From the NCBI GenBank assembly GCA_039180875.1, contig JBCDCY010000001.1, positions 930,001 to 994,000 on the forward strand: DNA of 64,000 bases. The letters run 5' to 3'. Below the pieces are notes generated by a model. That model was not told the DNA's origin. It worked only from the letters and a program-made list of their open reading frames with translations, and searched no databases. The stretch comes from JBCDCY01 sp039180875 (GTDB taxonomy: Bacteria > Pseudomonadota > Alphaproteobacteria > Rhodobacterales > Rhodobacteraceae). This document shows, piece after piece, positions 24,227 through 33,313 of the stretch. The position numbers and the translations under genes are program-made. The first letter of the stretch is position 1, and each line of letters starts with the position of its first letter.

Positions 24227-25206
24227 CGGGGCTCCTGCAAGCGGTTGAGGATGGTGGCGCGGGTCGCCTCGTCGCAGAACGCGGCGCGGGCGGCGGTGCG
24301 GTTCAGCTCGGCAAAGGTCGCCTCGGTCCAGCCGAAGGTCTCGGCGAGGTGCGCGTAGTCCGAGATCAGATCGACCCCGAAATAGGGCGGATCGTCGGTC
24401 GACAGGGTGACGGCCACCCCCGCCTGGCGCAACCGGTCGACCGGATGGCTCGGCCAATCCGGAAAGACCGAGAGCGCGATATTGGAGCCCGGGCAGACCT
24501 CCAGCACCGTGCCCGTCTCGCGGAGTCGGGCGACGACGCCCGGATCCTCTATCGCCCGCACCCCATGGCCGATGCGCGCCGGCGCGATGGCGTCGAGCGT
24601 TGCGGCCACGCCGTCCGCCCCGCAGATCTCCCCGGCATGGCAGGTGAGCGGCAATCCCCCCTCCCGCGCGATGGCGAAGGCCCGGGCGAAGTCGGCGGGC
24701 GCCAGGTGGCGTTCCTCCCCGCCAAGGCCGAAGCCGACGGCCGAGGTGCGGGGGCTTTCCAGCGCCAACCGCGCCGTCGCCTCCGCCCGCTCCGGCCCGA
24801 AATCGCGGATCGCCTGGACGATGAAACGCGCGTTGATGCCCCGCGCCGCCTCTGCCGACCCCGTGATCGCCGCAAAATACTCGGCCCAGGCAACGGGATC
24901 GCCGTCGCCGCAGAGGTCAGGGCAGACGAAGATCTCGGTGTAGACCACGCCCTGGGCCGCCGACTGCTCCAGCACCCGCTCGGTCAACCGTCCAAACGCC
25001 TCCGGCCCATCGAGGACGGAGCAGGCGGCCATGTAGCAGGCCAGGAACTCGGCGAACGTCGTCCACTGGTAGTTCCCTGCCGCACCGAAGACCCCGTCGA
25101 GCGCCACGCCCTTCTCTGCCGCCAGCTCTCGAATGAAGTCCGGCGGCGCGGCGCCCTCCAGATGCAGGTGGAGCTCGACCTTCGGCAGTCGCGCCCAGTC
25201 GCTCAC
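24223..25206 (-). CDS. add: adenosine deaminase
   Basis: 327-aa zinc amidohydrolase deaminating (deoxy)adenosine to (deoxy)inosine. Metal and catalytic motifs: KVELHLHLEGA (HxH), CHAGE (His/Glu), GHGVRAIEDP and STDDPPYFG (Asp). Overlaps both neighbours by ATGA. Adenine deaminases share the fold; the nucleoside operon context favours adenosine. Confidence 0.92.
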   Translation of the reverse strand: MSDWARLPKVELHLHLEGAAPPDFIRELAAEKGVALDGVFGAAGNYQWTTFAEFLACYMAACSVLDGPEAFGRLTERVLEQSAAQGVVYTEIFVCPDLCGDGDPVAWAEYFAAITGSAEAARGINARFIVQAIRDFGPERAEATARLALESPRTSAVGFGLGGEERHLAPADFARAFAIAREGGLPLTCHAGEICGADGVAATLDAIAPARIGHGVRAIEDPGVVARLRETGTVLEVCPGSNIALSVFPDWPSHPVDRLRQAGVAVTLSTDDPPYFGVDLISDYAHLAETFGWTEATFAELNRTAARAAFCDEATRATILNRLQEPR

Positions 25207-26408
25207 AGAAAGCTCTCGCCGTGGCGCCCGGGCGCGAGGCCGAGATGGGCGGCCAGGGTCTCGCCCACATCGGCGAAGGTGATCTCGCCGATCTCCCCGG
25301 CGCCGAGGCCCGGGCCGACGGCGAGCACCGGCACCCGCTCCCGCGTGTGGTCGGTGCCGTGCCAGGTCGGATCGTTGCCGTGGTCCGCCGTCAGGATCAG
25401 CAGATCGCCGGGGCGGAGGCGCTTGGTCACCTCCGGCAGGCGCGCATCGAACGCCTCCAAGGCGCGGGCATAGCCCGAGACGTCGCGGCGATGGCCGTAG
25501 AGCGTGTCGAAATCCACGAAGTTCGCGAAGACCAGGTCGCCGTCTTCGGCCTCCTCCACCGCTGCCACCGCCTGGTCGAAAAGCGCCATGTCGTCCGGCC
25601 CCTTGCGGTTCTCGCTGATGCCCTGGCCGGCGAAGATGTCGCTGATCTTGCCGATGCCGATGGTGCGCCCGCCGGCCTCGACCACCCGGTCGCAGAGCGT
25701 CTCTTCCGGCGGCGGAATGGCAAAATCGCGCCGGTTGGCGGTGCGCTCGAAGCTGTTGGGTTCCTCCCCGACGAAGGGCCGGGCGATCACCCGCCCAACC
25801 CGCATCGGATGGACCAGATCGGCGGCGATGCGGCAGATCTCAAGCAGGCGGTCGAGGCCGAAGCTCTCCTCATGCGCCGCGATCTGAAAGACCGAGTCCG
25901 CCGAGGTGTAGCAGATCGGCATGCCGGTCCGCATATGCTCGAGCCCGAGGCGCTTGATGATCGGCACGCCCGAGGCGTGGCAATTGCCGAGGATGCCTTT
26001 CAGCCCCGCCCGCTCCACGAACGCCTCGATCAGGGGGTCGGGGAAGGCCGGCACCATGCGCGGGAAGGTGTGCCAGCGCCAGGGCACCGGGACGCCCGCA
26101 AGCTCCCAATGGCCGGAGGGGGTGTCCTTGCCGAGGCTGACCTCGGTCGCCGTGCCCCAAAGCGCCTCCGGCTCCGCCCGGAAGCCCGGCAGCGGCAGGC
26201 GGGAGGAGAGGCGCATGGCGGCACCCAGTCCCATCGCCTCCATATGCGGAACGCTGAGCGGGCCGGAGCGGCCCTCCTCCGCCTCGCCACCGGTACAGGC
26301 GAGCGCGATATGGCCGAGGGTGTTGGCCCCCTCGTCGTTGAAGTCGGCAGCATCCGGCGCACCGCCGCAGCCGACCGAATCGAGCACGAAGAGCATGGCC
26401 CGGGCCAT
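25203..26408 (-). CDS. deoB: phosphopentomutase
   Basis: 401-aa alkaline-phosphatase-superfamily mutase that converts (deoxy)ribose-1-phosphate to the 5-phosphate. LDSVGCGGAPDA, NTLGHIA, GKDTPSGHWE, KISDIFAGQGI, FVDFDTLYGHRRD and TADHGNDP(T)WHGTDHTRE contain the two-metal ligands. Shares one base (TGATG) with deoA upstream, then runs into add by ATGA. Confidence 0.96.
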   Translation of the reverse strand: MARAMLFVLDSVGCGGAPDAADFNDEGANTLGHIALACTGGEAEEGRSGPLSVPHMEAMGLGAAMRLSSRLPLPGFRAEPEALWGTATEVSLGKDTPSGHWELAGVPVPWRWHTFPRMVPAFPDPLIEAFVERAGLKGILGNCHASGVPIIKRLGLEHMRTGMPICYTSADSVFQIAAHEESFGLDRLLEICRIAADLVHPMRVGRVIARPFVGEEPNSFERTANRRDFAIPPPEETLCDRVVEAGGRTIGIGKISDIFAGQGISENRKGPDDMALFDQAVAAVEEAEDGDLVFANFVDFDTLYGHRRDVSGYARALEAFDARLPEVTKRLRPGDLLILTADHGNDPTWHGTDHTRERVPVLAVGPGLGAGEIGEITFADVGETLAAHLGLAPGRHGESFL

Positions 26409-27715
26409 CAGTCCCGGCGCCCGTGGATCAGCGCCGTCTCTGCCGGCGCGCGATCGCCGACGGTGTAGGCGGCACGCAGGCGCGCCTCCGCCGCTGTGCG
26501 GGTCGCATCGTCCGCCGCGTGGATCCGGGCAAGCGGGGTCTCGGCCGAGACATGATCGCCAAGGCCTGCCAGCATGTCGAAGCCCACCGCGTGGTCGATC
26601 GGGTCGCTGGCGGAGGTGCGCCCGCCGCCGAGTTCGATCACCGCGTTGCCGATGGCCCGGGTGTCGATGGCCTGGACGAAGCCCTCCTCTGCCGGTGCTA
26701 TCTCGTGCACCTGTGCGGCGGGGGTGAGATGCGCCTCCGGCCGCTCCATAAAGTCGTGCGGGCCGCCCATGGCCGCGACCATGCGGCCGAAGCGCTCGGC
26801 CGCGCTACCGTCCTCGATCGCCCGGGCAAGGCGGGCTGTGCCGGCGTCGGCATCCTCGGCAAGCCCGGCGAGCGCAAGCAGCGTGCCGCCGAGCGCCACC
26901 GTCACGTCCCAGAGGCGGCTGTCCACCTCCTCCATCTTCAGGAAGCGCACGGCGTTCAGCACTTCGAGCGCGTTTCCCGCGGCACTGGCGAGCGGCGCGT
27001 TCATGTCGGTGATCAACGCCGCGGTCGGGCAGCCGGCACCTTTGGCCACCTCGACCAAGACCTCGGCCAGCCGCTCCGCCTCTTCCGCCGTGGCCATGAA
27101 GGCGCCGGTGCCGACCTTGACGTCGAGAACGAGGGCCCCGAGCCCTGCCGCCAGCTTTTTCGACAGGATCGAGGCGGTGATCAGATCGATCGATTCGACC
27201 GTGCCCGTCACGTCCCGAATGGCGTAGAGCCGCCGGTCGGCCGGGGCGAGATCGGCGGTCTGGCCGATGATGGCGCAGCCCACCTCCGCCGTCACCCGCC
27301 GCAGCGTGTCGAGATCGGGCTGGGTCGTGTAGCCCGGAATGGCGTCGAGCTTGTCGAGGGTGCCGCCGGTATGCCCGAGCCCCCGGCCGGAGATCATCGG
27401 CACATAGGCCCCGCAGGCCGCCAACGCCGGCGCCAGCATCAGGGAGACGTTGTCGCCCACGCCGCCGGTGGAATGCTTGTCGACCACCGGCCCCGGCAGA
27501 TCCCAGGCGAGCACGATGCCCGAATCCCGCATCGCCTGGGTGAGCGCCACCCGCTCCGCCGCCGTCATGCCGCGCAGCAGGATCGCCATGGCGAGCGCCG
27601 CCACCTGGCCCTCGCTGAAGCCATCCCCGGTCAGGCCCGCGACGAAGGCGGCGATCTGGCCCTCCGTCAGTGCGCCCCCGTCCCGTTTCGTCAGGATGAC
27701 CTCTTGCGGCAGCAT
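26408..27715 (-). CDS. deoA: thymidine phosphorylase
   Basis: 435-aa phosphorylase that cleaves thymidine or deoxyuridine to base and deoxyribose-1-phosphate. DKHSTGGVGD, SGRGLGHTGGTLDKL, SKKLAAGLGALVLDVKVG and the C-terminal GRTSASDPIDHAVG barrel domain are characteristic. The start ATG shares its T with the deoC stop (TGATG). Confidence 0.96.
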   Translation of the reverse strand: MLPQEVILTKRDGGALTEGQIAAFVAGLTGDGFSEGQVAALAMAILLRGMTAAERVALTQAMRDSGIVLAWDLPGPVVDKHSTGGVGDNVSLMLAPALAACGAYVPMISGRGLGHTGGTLDKLDAIPGYTTQPDLDTLRRVTAEVGCAIIGQTADLAPADRRLYAIRDVTGTVESIDLITASILSKKLAAGLGALVLDVKVGTGAFMATAEEAERLAEVLVEVAKGAGCPTAALITDMNAPLASAAGNALEVLNAVRFLKMEEVDSRLWDVTVALGGTLLALAGLAEDADAGTARLARAIEDGSAAERFGRMVAAMGGPHDFMERPEAHLTPAAQVHEIAPAEEGFVQAIDTRAIGNAVIELGGGRTSASDPIDHAVGFDMLAGLGDHVSAETPLARIHAADDATRTAAEARLRAAYTVGDRAPAETALIHGRRD

Positions 27716-28476
27716 CAGTAGGCCTGGTCCTGCTCCACCACGTCGCGGTCCTCGAGCGTGGCGATCAGCGCGTCGCGCAGGCCCGAGGCGCCGATGCGGA
27801 AGGTCTCGGGCGTGGCCCAGCCCTCCCCCATCACCTCGTCGCAAAGCGCCAGATACTCCGCCGCCTGGGCGGTGCTGCGGATGCCGCCGGCGGGCTTCAG
27901 CCCGACCCGGTGGTCGCCCTGGGCGATCACCTCCAGCATCGTGCGGGCGGCGTCCAGCGTGGCGTTGACCGCGACCTTGCCGGTCGAGGTCTTGATGAAG
28001 TCGGCGCCGGCGTCGATGGCAAGCTCGGAGGCCTGGTGGATCAGCTCCGGCGATTGCAGCACGCCGGTCTCGAGGATGGCCTTCACCTGCTTGCCGGCAG
28101 CCGCGGCCTTGGCCCGGGCGACGCGGGAGTGGACGTCGCCCGCCTCTCCCTCCATCAGCGCGCGGTAGGGCACGACCATGTCGATCTCGTCCGCGCCGTC
28201 GCCGATCGCGGCTTCGATACCAGCGACCATGTCGGCGACCGGTTCCTCGCCGCCCGGGAAGTTTACCACGGTGGCGATGCGCACGCCGGCCACCCCCAGC
28301 AGCTCCCGCGCCTGGGCGACGAAACGGGGCCAGATGCAGACAGCGGCGACGGGCCCGTGGGGCGTGCTGGCGCGCTGGCAAAGCTCGCGGATGTCGGCGG
28401 CGCTGCAGTCGTCGTCGAGGTTGGTGAGGTCGAGGCAGGCGAGCGCCCGGGCGGCCGCGTCCTTTAGATCGCTCAC
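27715..28476 (-). CDS. deoC: deoxyribose-phosphate aldolase
   Basis: 253-aa class I aldolase splitting deoxyribose-5-phosphate into glyceraldehyde-3-phosphate and acetaldehyde. CIWPRFV, NFPGGEE, EIDMVV, KAILETG, the Schiff-base Lys in DFIKTSTGK and GLKPAGGIR are diagnostic. It overlaps the PNP gene by ATGA and deoA by one base. Confidence 0.96.
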   Translation of the reverse strand: MSDLKDAAARALACLDLTNLDDDCSAADIRELCQRASTPHGPVAAVCIWPRFVAQARELLGVAGVRIATVVNFPGGEEPVADMVAGIEAAIGDGADEIDMVVPYRALMEGEAGDVHSRVARAKAAAAGKQVKAILETGVLQSPELIHQASELAIDAGADFIKTSTGKVAVNATLDAARTMLEVIAQGDHRVGLKPAGGIRSTAQAAEYLALCDEVMGEGWATPETFRIGASGLRDALIATLEDRDVVEQDQAY

Positions 28477-29270
28477 GGTGTCTCCTCCACGAATGCGGCC
28501 AGCAGCGTCCGAAAGCGGGCCTCGGCCCGCGCGGCTTCTGTCTTGGTTTCAGAATGGCTCAAAGCGGCGCCGGTCATGCCGGCCGCGAAGTTGGTGATGA
28601 CGCTGACCGCGGCGACACGCAACCCCAGACGTCGCGACACTATGCATTCTGGCACAGTCGACATGCCGACGGCGTCGGCGCCGAGCGTGCGGATCGCCCG
28701 GATCTCGGCCGGCGTCTCGAAGGACGGGCCGGAAAACCAGGCGTAGACCCCTTCGCTGAGCGGGATCTCCCGCGCCGCCGCGGCCGCATGCAGCCCGGCG
28801 CGAAGATCGGGGTCGTAAGCCGCCACCATATCGACGAAGCGATCGTCGCCCGGCTCGCCGATCAGCGGGTTCCGGCCCGACCAGTTGATGTGGTCGGTGA
28901 GTGCCATGAGGGATCCGGGCGGCATCTCCTCCCGCGTCGAACCGGCGGAGTTCGTGAGCAGCACCGTCTCCGCCCCGAGCGCCTGAAGGCATTCGAGCGG
29001 CATGCGCATCGCCGCGGGGTCGCCGCCTTCGTAGTAATGCGCCCGGCCAGAGAGAATGGCGACCCGCTTGCCGCCGAGACCGCCGACCGAGAGCGCCCCG
29101 GCATGGCCCGAGACGCCGGAGACCGGAAAGCCCGGCAGATCGGCGAAGGGGATCGTCACGGCCCCGTCCAGATCCTCCGCCATCCGGCCGAGGCCGGAGC
29201 CGAGGATGAGGCCGATCCGCACCTCCTCCGCCCCGGCCGCCGCCCGCACCCGGTCGGCGGCGGCGCTCAT
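28473..29270 (-). CDS. purine-nucleoside phosphorylase
   Basis: 265-aa trimeric-type PNP (PunA/XapA family) releasing purine bases and (deoxy)ribose-1-phosphate. LILGSGLG, GRAHYYEGG, LTNSAGS, GMSTVPE and ITNFAAGM (purine-binding Asn) are present. The choice between inosine/guanosine and xanthosine preference cannot be made from these motifs. ATGA overlaps on both sides. Confidence 0.94.
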   Translation of the reverse strand: MSAAADRVRAAAGAEEVRIGLILGSGLGRMAEDLDGAVTIPFADLPGFPVSGVSGHAGALSVGGLGGKRVAILSGRAHYYEGGDPAAMRMPLECLQALGAETVLLTNSAGSTREEMPPGSLMALTDHINWSGRNPLIGEPGDDRFVDMVAAYDPDLRAGLHAAAAAREIPLSEGVYAWFSGPSFETPAEIRAIRTLGADAVGMSTVPECIVSRRLGLRVAAVSVITNFAAGMTGAALSHSETKTEAARAEARFRTLLAAFVEETP

Positions 29271-29653
29271 GGCATCTGATCCGGCCCGAACGCACCCGGC
29301 AGCAGGGCGCCGACGGTGGTCCGCGCCCGCTCGCCGCCTGGGCCGGCGAGGATCACGGTGACGTCGGGCGCTGCGAACTCCGCCAGCTTCTGGCGGCAGC
29401 CACCGCAGGGGCTCACGGGATCAGGAGCGTCGGCCAGAACCAGCACCTCGGTGATCTCGCGTGATCCCGCCGCGCACATGGCGGCGATGGCGCCCGCCTC
29501 AGCGCAGGTTCCCTCGGGATAGGCCACGTTCTCCACATTGCAGCCGGCAAAGATCCCCTCGGGTGTGCGGACCGCTGCGCCCACCTTGAAGTTGGAATAG
29601 GGGACGTAGGCGTTCTCCCGCACATCTTTGGCGGCATCGAACAGGTCCTGCAT
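29267..29653 (-). CDS. cdd: cytidine deaminase
   Basis: 128-aa homotetrameric-type cytidine deaminase. NAYVPYSNFKVGAAV, the zinc motif TCAEAGAI (Cys-Ala-Glu) and PCGGCRQ (two further Cys ligands) are intact. It converts (deoxy)cytidine to (deoxy)uridine for the phosphorylases. Start TGATG with the permease stop. Confidence 0.95.
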   Translation of the reverse strand: MQDLFDAAKDVRENAYVPYSNFKVGAAVRTPEGIFAGCNVENVAYPEGTCAEAGAIAAMCAAGSREITEVLVLADAPDPVSPCGGCRQKLAEFAAPDVTVILAGPGGERARTTVGALLPGAFGPDQMP

Positions 29654-30618
29654 CACCGCTCCTTCACGTAAGGCGTGCCGCCGGCCTTTGGCGCCACGGC
29701 CCGGCCGATGAAGCCGGCGAGCAGGACGACGGTCAGCACATAAGGAAGCGCCTGCACCGCCTGCACCGGCACCTCGCCCAGCACCGGCAGATCGACGCCC
29801 TGGAGGCGGATCGCCACGGCATCGAGGAAGCCGAAAAGGAGGCAGGCGAACATCGCCTGGATCGGGCGCCACTTGGCGAAGATCAGGGCGGCGAGCGCGA
29901 TGAAGCCGCGCCCCGCCGACATGTCCTTCACGAAGCCCGCATTCTGCGCCATCGAGAGATAGGCGCCGGCGAAACCGCAGAGGAAGCCGGTGCAAATCAC
30001 CGCCTTGTAACGCAGGAGCGTGACCGAGATCCCGGCCGTGTCCACCGCCGCCGGGTTCTCCCCCACCGCCCGCAGCCGCAGGCCGAAGCGGGTGCGGAAG
30101 AGCACCCACCAGGAGACGGGCGCGGCGATGAAGGCGATATAGACCAGCAGGTTGTGGCCCGAGAGCAGCTCGGAATAGAGCCCGCCCAGGATGGGCACAT
30201 CGGCCAGCGTCTCGGAGAGCGGCCAGTCGATCGCGGTGAAGCGCAGATCGGCGCTCAACTGCGGCGTCCGCCCGCCGAGACTGTACCAGGCCGCGCCCAG
30301 CAGCGCCGAAAGCCCGGCGGCGAGGAAGTTGATGGCGACGCCCGAGACGATCTGGTTGCCCCGATGGGTGATGCAGGCAAAGCCGTGGATCAGCGCGAAG
30401 ACGATGGAGGTGAGGATCGCCGCCAATAGCCCGATCCAGAGGCTGTCGCTCGCATAGGCCCCCGCCGCCCCGGCAAAGGCGGCGGCCAGCATCTTACCTT
30501 CCAGCCCGATGTCGAAGACCCCCGCCCGCTCGCTGAAGAGCCCGGCGAGGCAGGCGAGCAGCAGGGGCGTGGCTAGGCGCAGGGTCGAATCGAGGATCAG
30601 GATCAGGTCGGTGAACAT
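29653..30618 (-). CDS. nucleoside ABC transporter permease 2
   Basis: 321-aa BPD_transp_2-type permease (YufQ/NupQ-like) with eight or more hydrophobic segments; ERAGVFDIGLEGKML and GRGFIALAALIFAKWRP are family motifs. It forms the membrane channel with the permease encoded just upstream. The ATG at 30618 follows the upstream stop by one base (TGAGATG). Confidence 0.92.
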   Translation of the reverse strand: MFTDLILILDSTLRLATPLLLACLAGLFSERAGVFDIGLEGKMLAAAFAGAAGAYASDSLWIGLLAAILTSIVFALIHGFACITHRGNQIVSGVAINFLAAGLSALLGAAWYSLGGRTPQLSADLRFTAIDWPLSETLADVPILGGLYSELLSGHNLLVYIAFIAAPVSWWVLFRTRFGLRLRAVGENPAAVDTAGISVTLLRYKAVICTGFLCGFAGAYLSMAQNAGFVKDMSAGRGFIALAALIFAKWRPIQAMFACLLFGFLDAVAIRLQGVDLPVLGEVPVQAVQALPYVLTVVLLAGFIGRAVAPKAGGTPYVKER

Positions 30619-30619
30619 C

Positions 30620-31720
30620 TCAGGCCGCCGCCTCCGCCCGGCGGGCGAAGACCCGCGCCACCCAGGGCCGCAGCATGAACTCGAGCGCGCCGGCAAAGAG
30701 GATCACCAGCCCCTGGATCATCACCACCATGTCGCGGGTGATCGACGGCATCTCAAAGGCCAGTTCCGCGCCCCCCTGATAGAGGACGCCGAAGAGCAGC
30801 GCGGCAAAGACGATCCCCGCCGGATGCCCCCGCCCCATCAGGGCGACCGCGATGCCGACGAAGCCCGCGCCGCCGGCGATGTCGACGAAGATCCGGTTCT
30901 GCTCCCCCATCACCGGGTTGAGCGCCATCATGCCGGCCAGGGCGCCGGAGATTGCCATGGTGATGACGATGATCCGCACGCCCTTGATGCCGGCATAACG
31001 CGCGGCGTTGGGGTTGGCGCCGAAGGTCCGGATCTCATAACCGAGCCGCGTGCGCCAGATCAGCACCCAGACCAGCACGCAGGCAATGAGCGCCAGGATG
31101 AACGTGGCATTGAGCGGCGCGCCGGCGATGTTGATGCCGAAGAGCCCCATCAGCCCATCGAGTTTGGGCAGCCGCGCCGCCTCCTCAAACGTGCGGGACT
31201 GGACGGAGGCGTTGCCGGGCACCTTCAGGTAGTTGACGATCAGGTAGTTCATCAGGCTGTAGGCGATGAAGTTGAACATGATCGTCGTGATGACGATATG
31301 CGCCCCCCGCGCCCCCTGCAGCCAGCCCGGGATCGCCGCCCAGATCGCCCCGAAAGTGGCGCCGGCGAGCATGGCAAAGGGCAGGATCGCCCACCACGGC
31401 AGCACCCGGTCGAGCGCCAGCACCATCAATCCGACGCCCAGCCCGCCGATATAGGCCTGCCCCTCGCCGCCGATGTTGAACTGTGCGGCGTGGAAGGCGA
31501 CGGCGACGGCGAGGCCAGTGAAGATGAAATTGGTGGTGTAGAACAGCGTGTAGCCGATCCCATTGCCGTAGCCGAAGGCGCCGAACAGGATATGACCCAC
31601 CGCCTCAAGCGGATCCTCCCCGATGCCGATGACGACCAGGCCGGCCACGCCGAAGGCCACCACGAGGTTTAGGAACGGCAGCAGCCCGAACTCGACCCAG
31701 GCCGGCAGCGCGCGGGTCAT
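30620..31720 (-). CDS. nucleoside ABC transporter permease 1
   Basis: 366-aa permease of the YufP/NupP type: FNIGGEGQAYIGGLG, GAHIVITTIMFNFIAY and GAGFVGIAVALMGRGHPAG. About nine or ten hydrophobic helices. It pairs with the second permease and the double ATPase to form the inner-membrane importer. Start in an ATGA overlap with the ATPase gene. Confidence 0.92.
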   Translation of the reverse strand: MTRALPAWVEFGLLPFLNLVVAFGVAGLVVIGIGEDPLEAVGHILFGAFGYGNGIGYTLFYTTNFIFTGLAVAVAFHAAQFNIGGEGQAYIGGLGVGLMVLALDRVLPWWAILPFAMLAGATFGAIWAAIPGWLQGARGAHIVITTIMFNFIAYSLMNYLIVNYLKVPGNASVQSRTFEEAARLPKLDGLMGLFGINIAGAPLNATFILALIACVLVWVLIWRTRLGYEIRTFGANPNAARYAGIKGVRIIVITMAISGALAGMMALNPVMGEQNRIFVDIAGGAGFVGIAVALMGRGHPAGIVFAALLFGVLYQGGAELAFEMPSITRDMVVMIQGLVILFAGALEFMLRPWVARVFARRAEAAA

Positions 31721-33234
31721 GCCGCGGCCTCATCGGTGCGCATGCCGGCCATCAGGAGGCCGATCTGGCGCTCGTCCGCGGCGGCGGGCAACTCGCCCAT
31801 GATCTCGCCGTCGAACATCACCAGGATGCGGTCGGAGAGGCCGCGGATCTCGTCGAGCTCGACGGAAACGAGCAGGATCGCTTTGCCTTGGTCGCGGAGA
31901 GCGATCAGCCGGCGGTGGATCGCCTCGATGGCGCCGACGTCGACGCCGCGGGTCGGCTGGCCGACGATCAGAATGTCGGGGTCCTGCTCGATCTCTCGCG
32001 CCAGCACGATCTTCTGCTGATTGCCGCCGGAGAAGTTGGCGGCCTTGAGGTAGGGGTCCGGCGGGCGGACGTCATAATCCTGCATCTGATGCCGCGCAGC
32101 CTCCAGCACCGCGCGCTTGGAGAGGAACGGGCCGCTGCCGAATTCTTCGTTGCGCTGATAGCCGAGGATCGCGTTCTCCCGCGCCTCGAACCGGGTGACG
32201 AGGCCCATGCGGTGGCGGTCCTCCGGCACATGGGCAAGGCCTTCCCGCGGGCGCCACCAATGGCCGGCGTCGGCGCAGCCGCGAAGCTCGACCTGGCCGC
32301 GCGCGATCGGCCCGATGCCGGCGATGGCCTCAAGCAATTCGGACTGGCCGTTGCCCGCCACGCCCGCGATGCCCACGATCTCCCCGGCTCGGACGTCGAG
32401 GGAGACGCCCTTCAATCGCTCCACGCCGAGCTCATCCACCACGCTCAGATCGCGGACGGAGAGCTTCACCTCGCCCGGGCTCGCCGGCGTCTTGTCGACG
32501 CGCAGCAGCACCCGGCGCCCGACCATCAGCTCCGCCAATTCCTCGACATTGGTCTCGGCCGTCTGGCGCGTCGCCACCATCTCCCCCTGGCGCATGACGG
32601 AGACGGCGTCGGTCGCGGCCATGATCTCGCGCAGCTTATGGGTGATGAGTAGGATGGTTTTCCCCTGGGCCTTGAGCTGGGCGAGGATGCGGAAGAGGTG
32701 GTCGGCCTCCTCCGGCGTCAGCACGCCGGTGGGCTCGTCCAGGATCAGGATCTCGGCCCCGCGGAAGAGCGCCTTCAGGATCTCCACCCGCTGTTGCAGC
32801 CCGACGGGCAGATCGCCGACCACGGCATCGGGATCGACGCGCAGGTCGTATTCGCGTTCCAGCCGCACCAGCTCCTCACGTGCCTGGGCCCGGCCCTCGG
32901 CGAGCAGCGCGCCGCCCTCGGCGCCGAGCATCACGTTCTCCAGCACGGAGAAATTCTCGACCAGCATGAAGTGCTGGTGGACCATGCCGATGCCGAGGGC
33001 GATGGCGGCCTGGCTGTCGCGGATGGTGACGGGCCGGCCGTCCACCCGGATTTCGCCGCTGTCGGCCTGATAGAAGCCGTAGAGGATCGACATCAGCGTC
33101 GACTTACCGGCGCCGTTCTCGCCGATGATGCCGTGGATCGTGCCCTTGCCGACCGTCAGCTCGATATTGCGGTTGGCATGGACCGGCCCGAAGCTTTTGT
33201 TCACGCCGGAAAGCTCGATTGCGGGCGCTGTCAT
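31717..33234 (-). CDS. nucleoside ABC transporter, double ATP-binding protein
   Basis: 505-aa protein with two ABC domains (YufO/NupO, sugar/nucleoside class). Domain 1 has GENGAGKST, the signature LPVGLQQRVEI and LILDEPTGVLT; domain 2 has a degenerate Walker A (GVAGNGQSE), the signature FSGGNQQK and ILIVGQPTRGVD. One competent and one altered site is usual for this class. The ATG at 33234 begins MTAPAIELSG; an upstream extension covers the terminator region and is not coding. Confidence 0.93.
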   Translation of the reverse strand: MTAPAIELSGVNKSFGPVHANRNIELTVGKGTIHGIIGENGAGKSTLMSILYGFYQADSGEIRVDGRPVTIRDSQAAIALGIGMVHQHFMLVENFSVLENVMLGAEGGALLAEGRAQAREELVRLEREYDLRVDPDAVVGDLPVGLQQRVEILKALFRGAEILILDEPTGVLTPEEADHLFRILAQLKAQGKTILLITHKLREIMAATDAVSVMRQGEMVATRQTAETNVEELAELMVGRRVLLRVDKTPASPGEVKLSVRDLSVVDELGVERLKGVSLDVRAGEIVGIAGVAGNGQSELLEAIAGIGPIARGQVELRGCADAGHWWRPREGLAHVPEDRHRMGLVTRFEARENAILGYQRNEEFGSGPFLSKRAVLEAARHQMQDYDVRPPDPYLKAANFSGGNQQKIVLAREIEQDPDILIVGQPTRGVDVGAIEAIHRRLIALRDQGKAILLVSVELDEIRGLSDRILVMFDGEIMGELPAAADERQIGLLMAGMRTDEAAA

Positions 33235-33274
33235 GGGCTCGGGTCCCCCTGGCCGGCCGCGCGGCCCCGAACGG

Positions 33275-33305
33275 AAAACGGGCGCGAGGAGGGTCCCCGC
33301 GCCCG
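33275..33305 (-). terminator. intra-operon terminator/attenuator after bmp
   Basis: CGGGCGCG and CGCGCCCG (33279-33286, 33298-33305) make an 8-bp stem with an 11-nt loop, followed on the minus strand by TTTTCC. It sits between the binding-protein gene and the ABC ATPase gene, where partial termination keeps the binding protein in excess over the membrane components. Confidence 0.7.
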
Positions 33306-33313
33306 CATCGGGA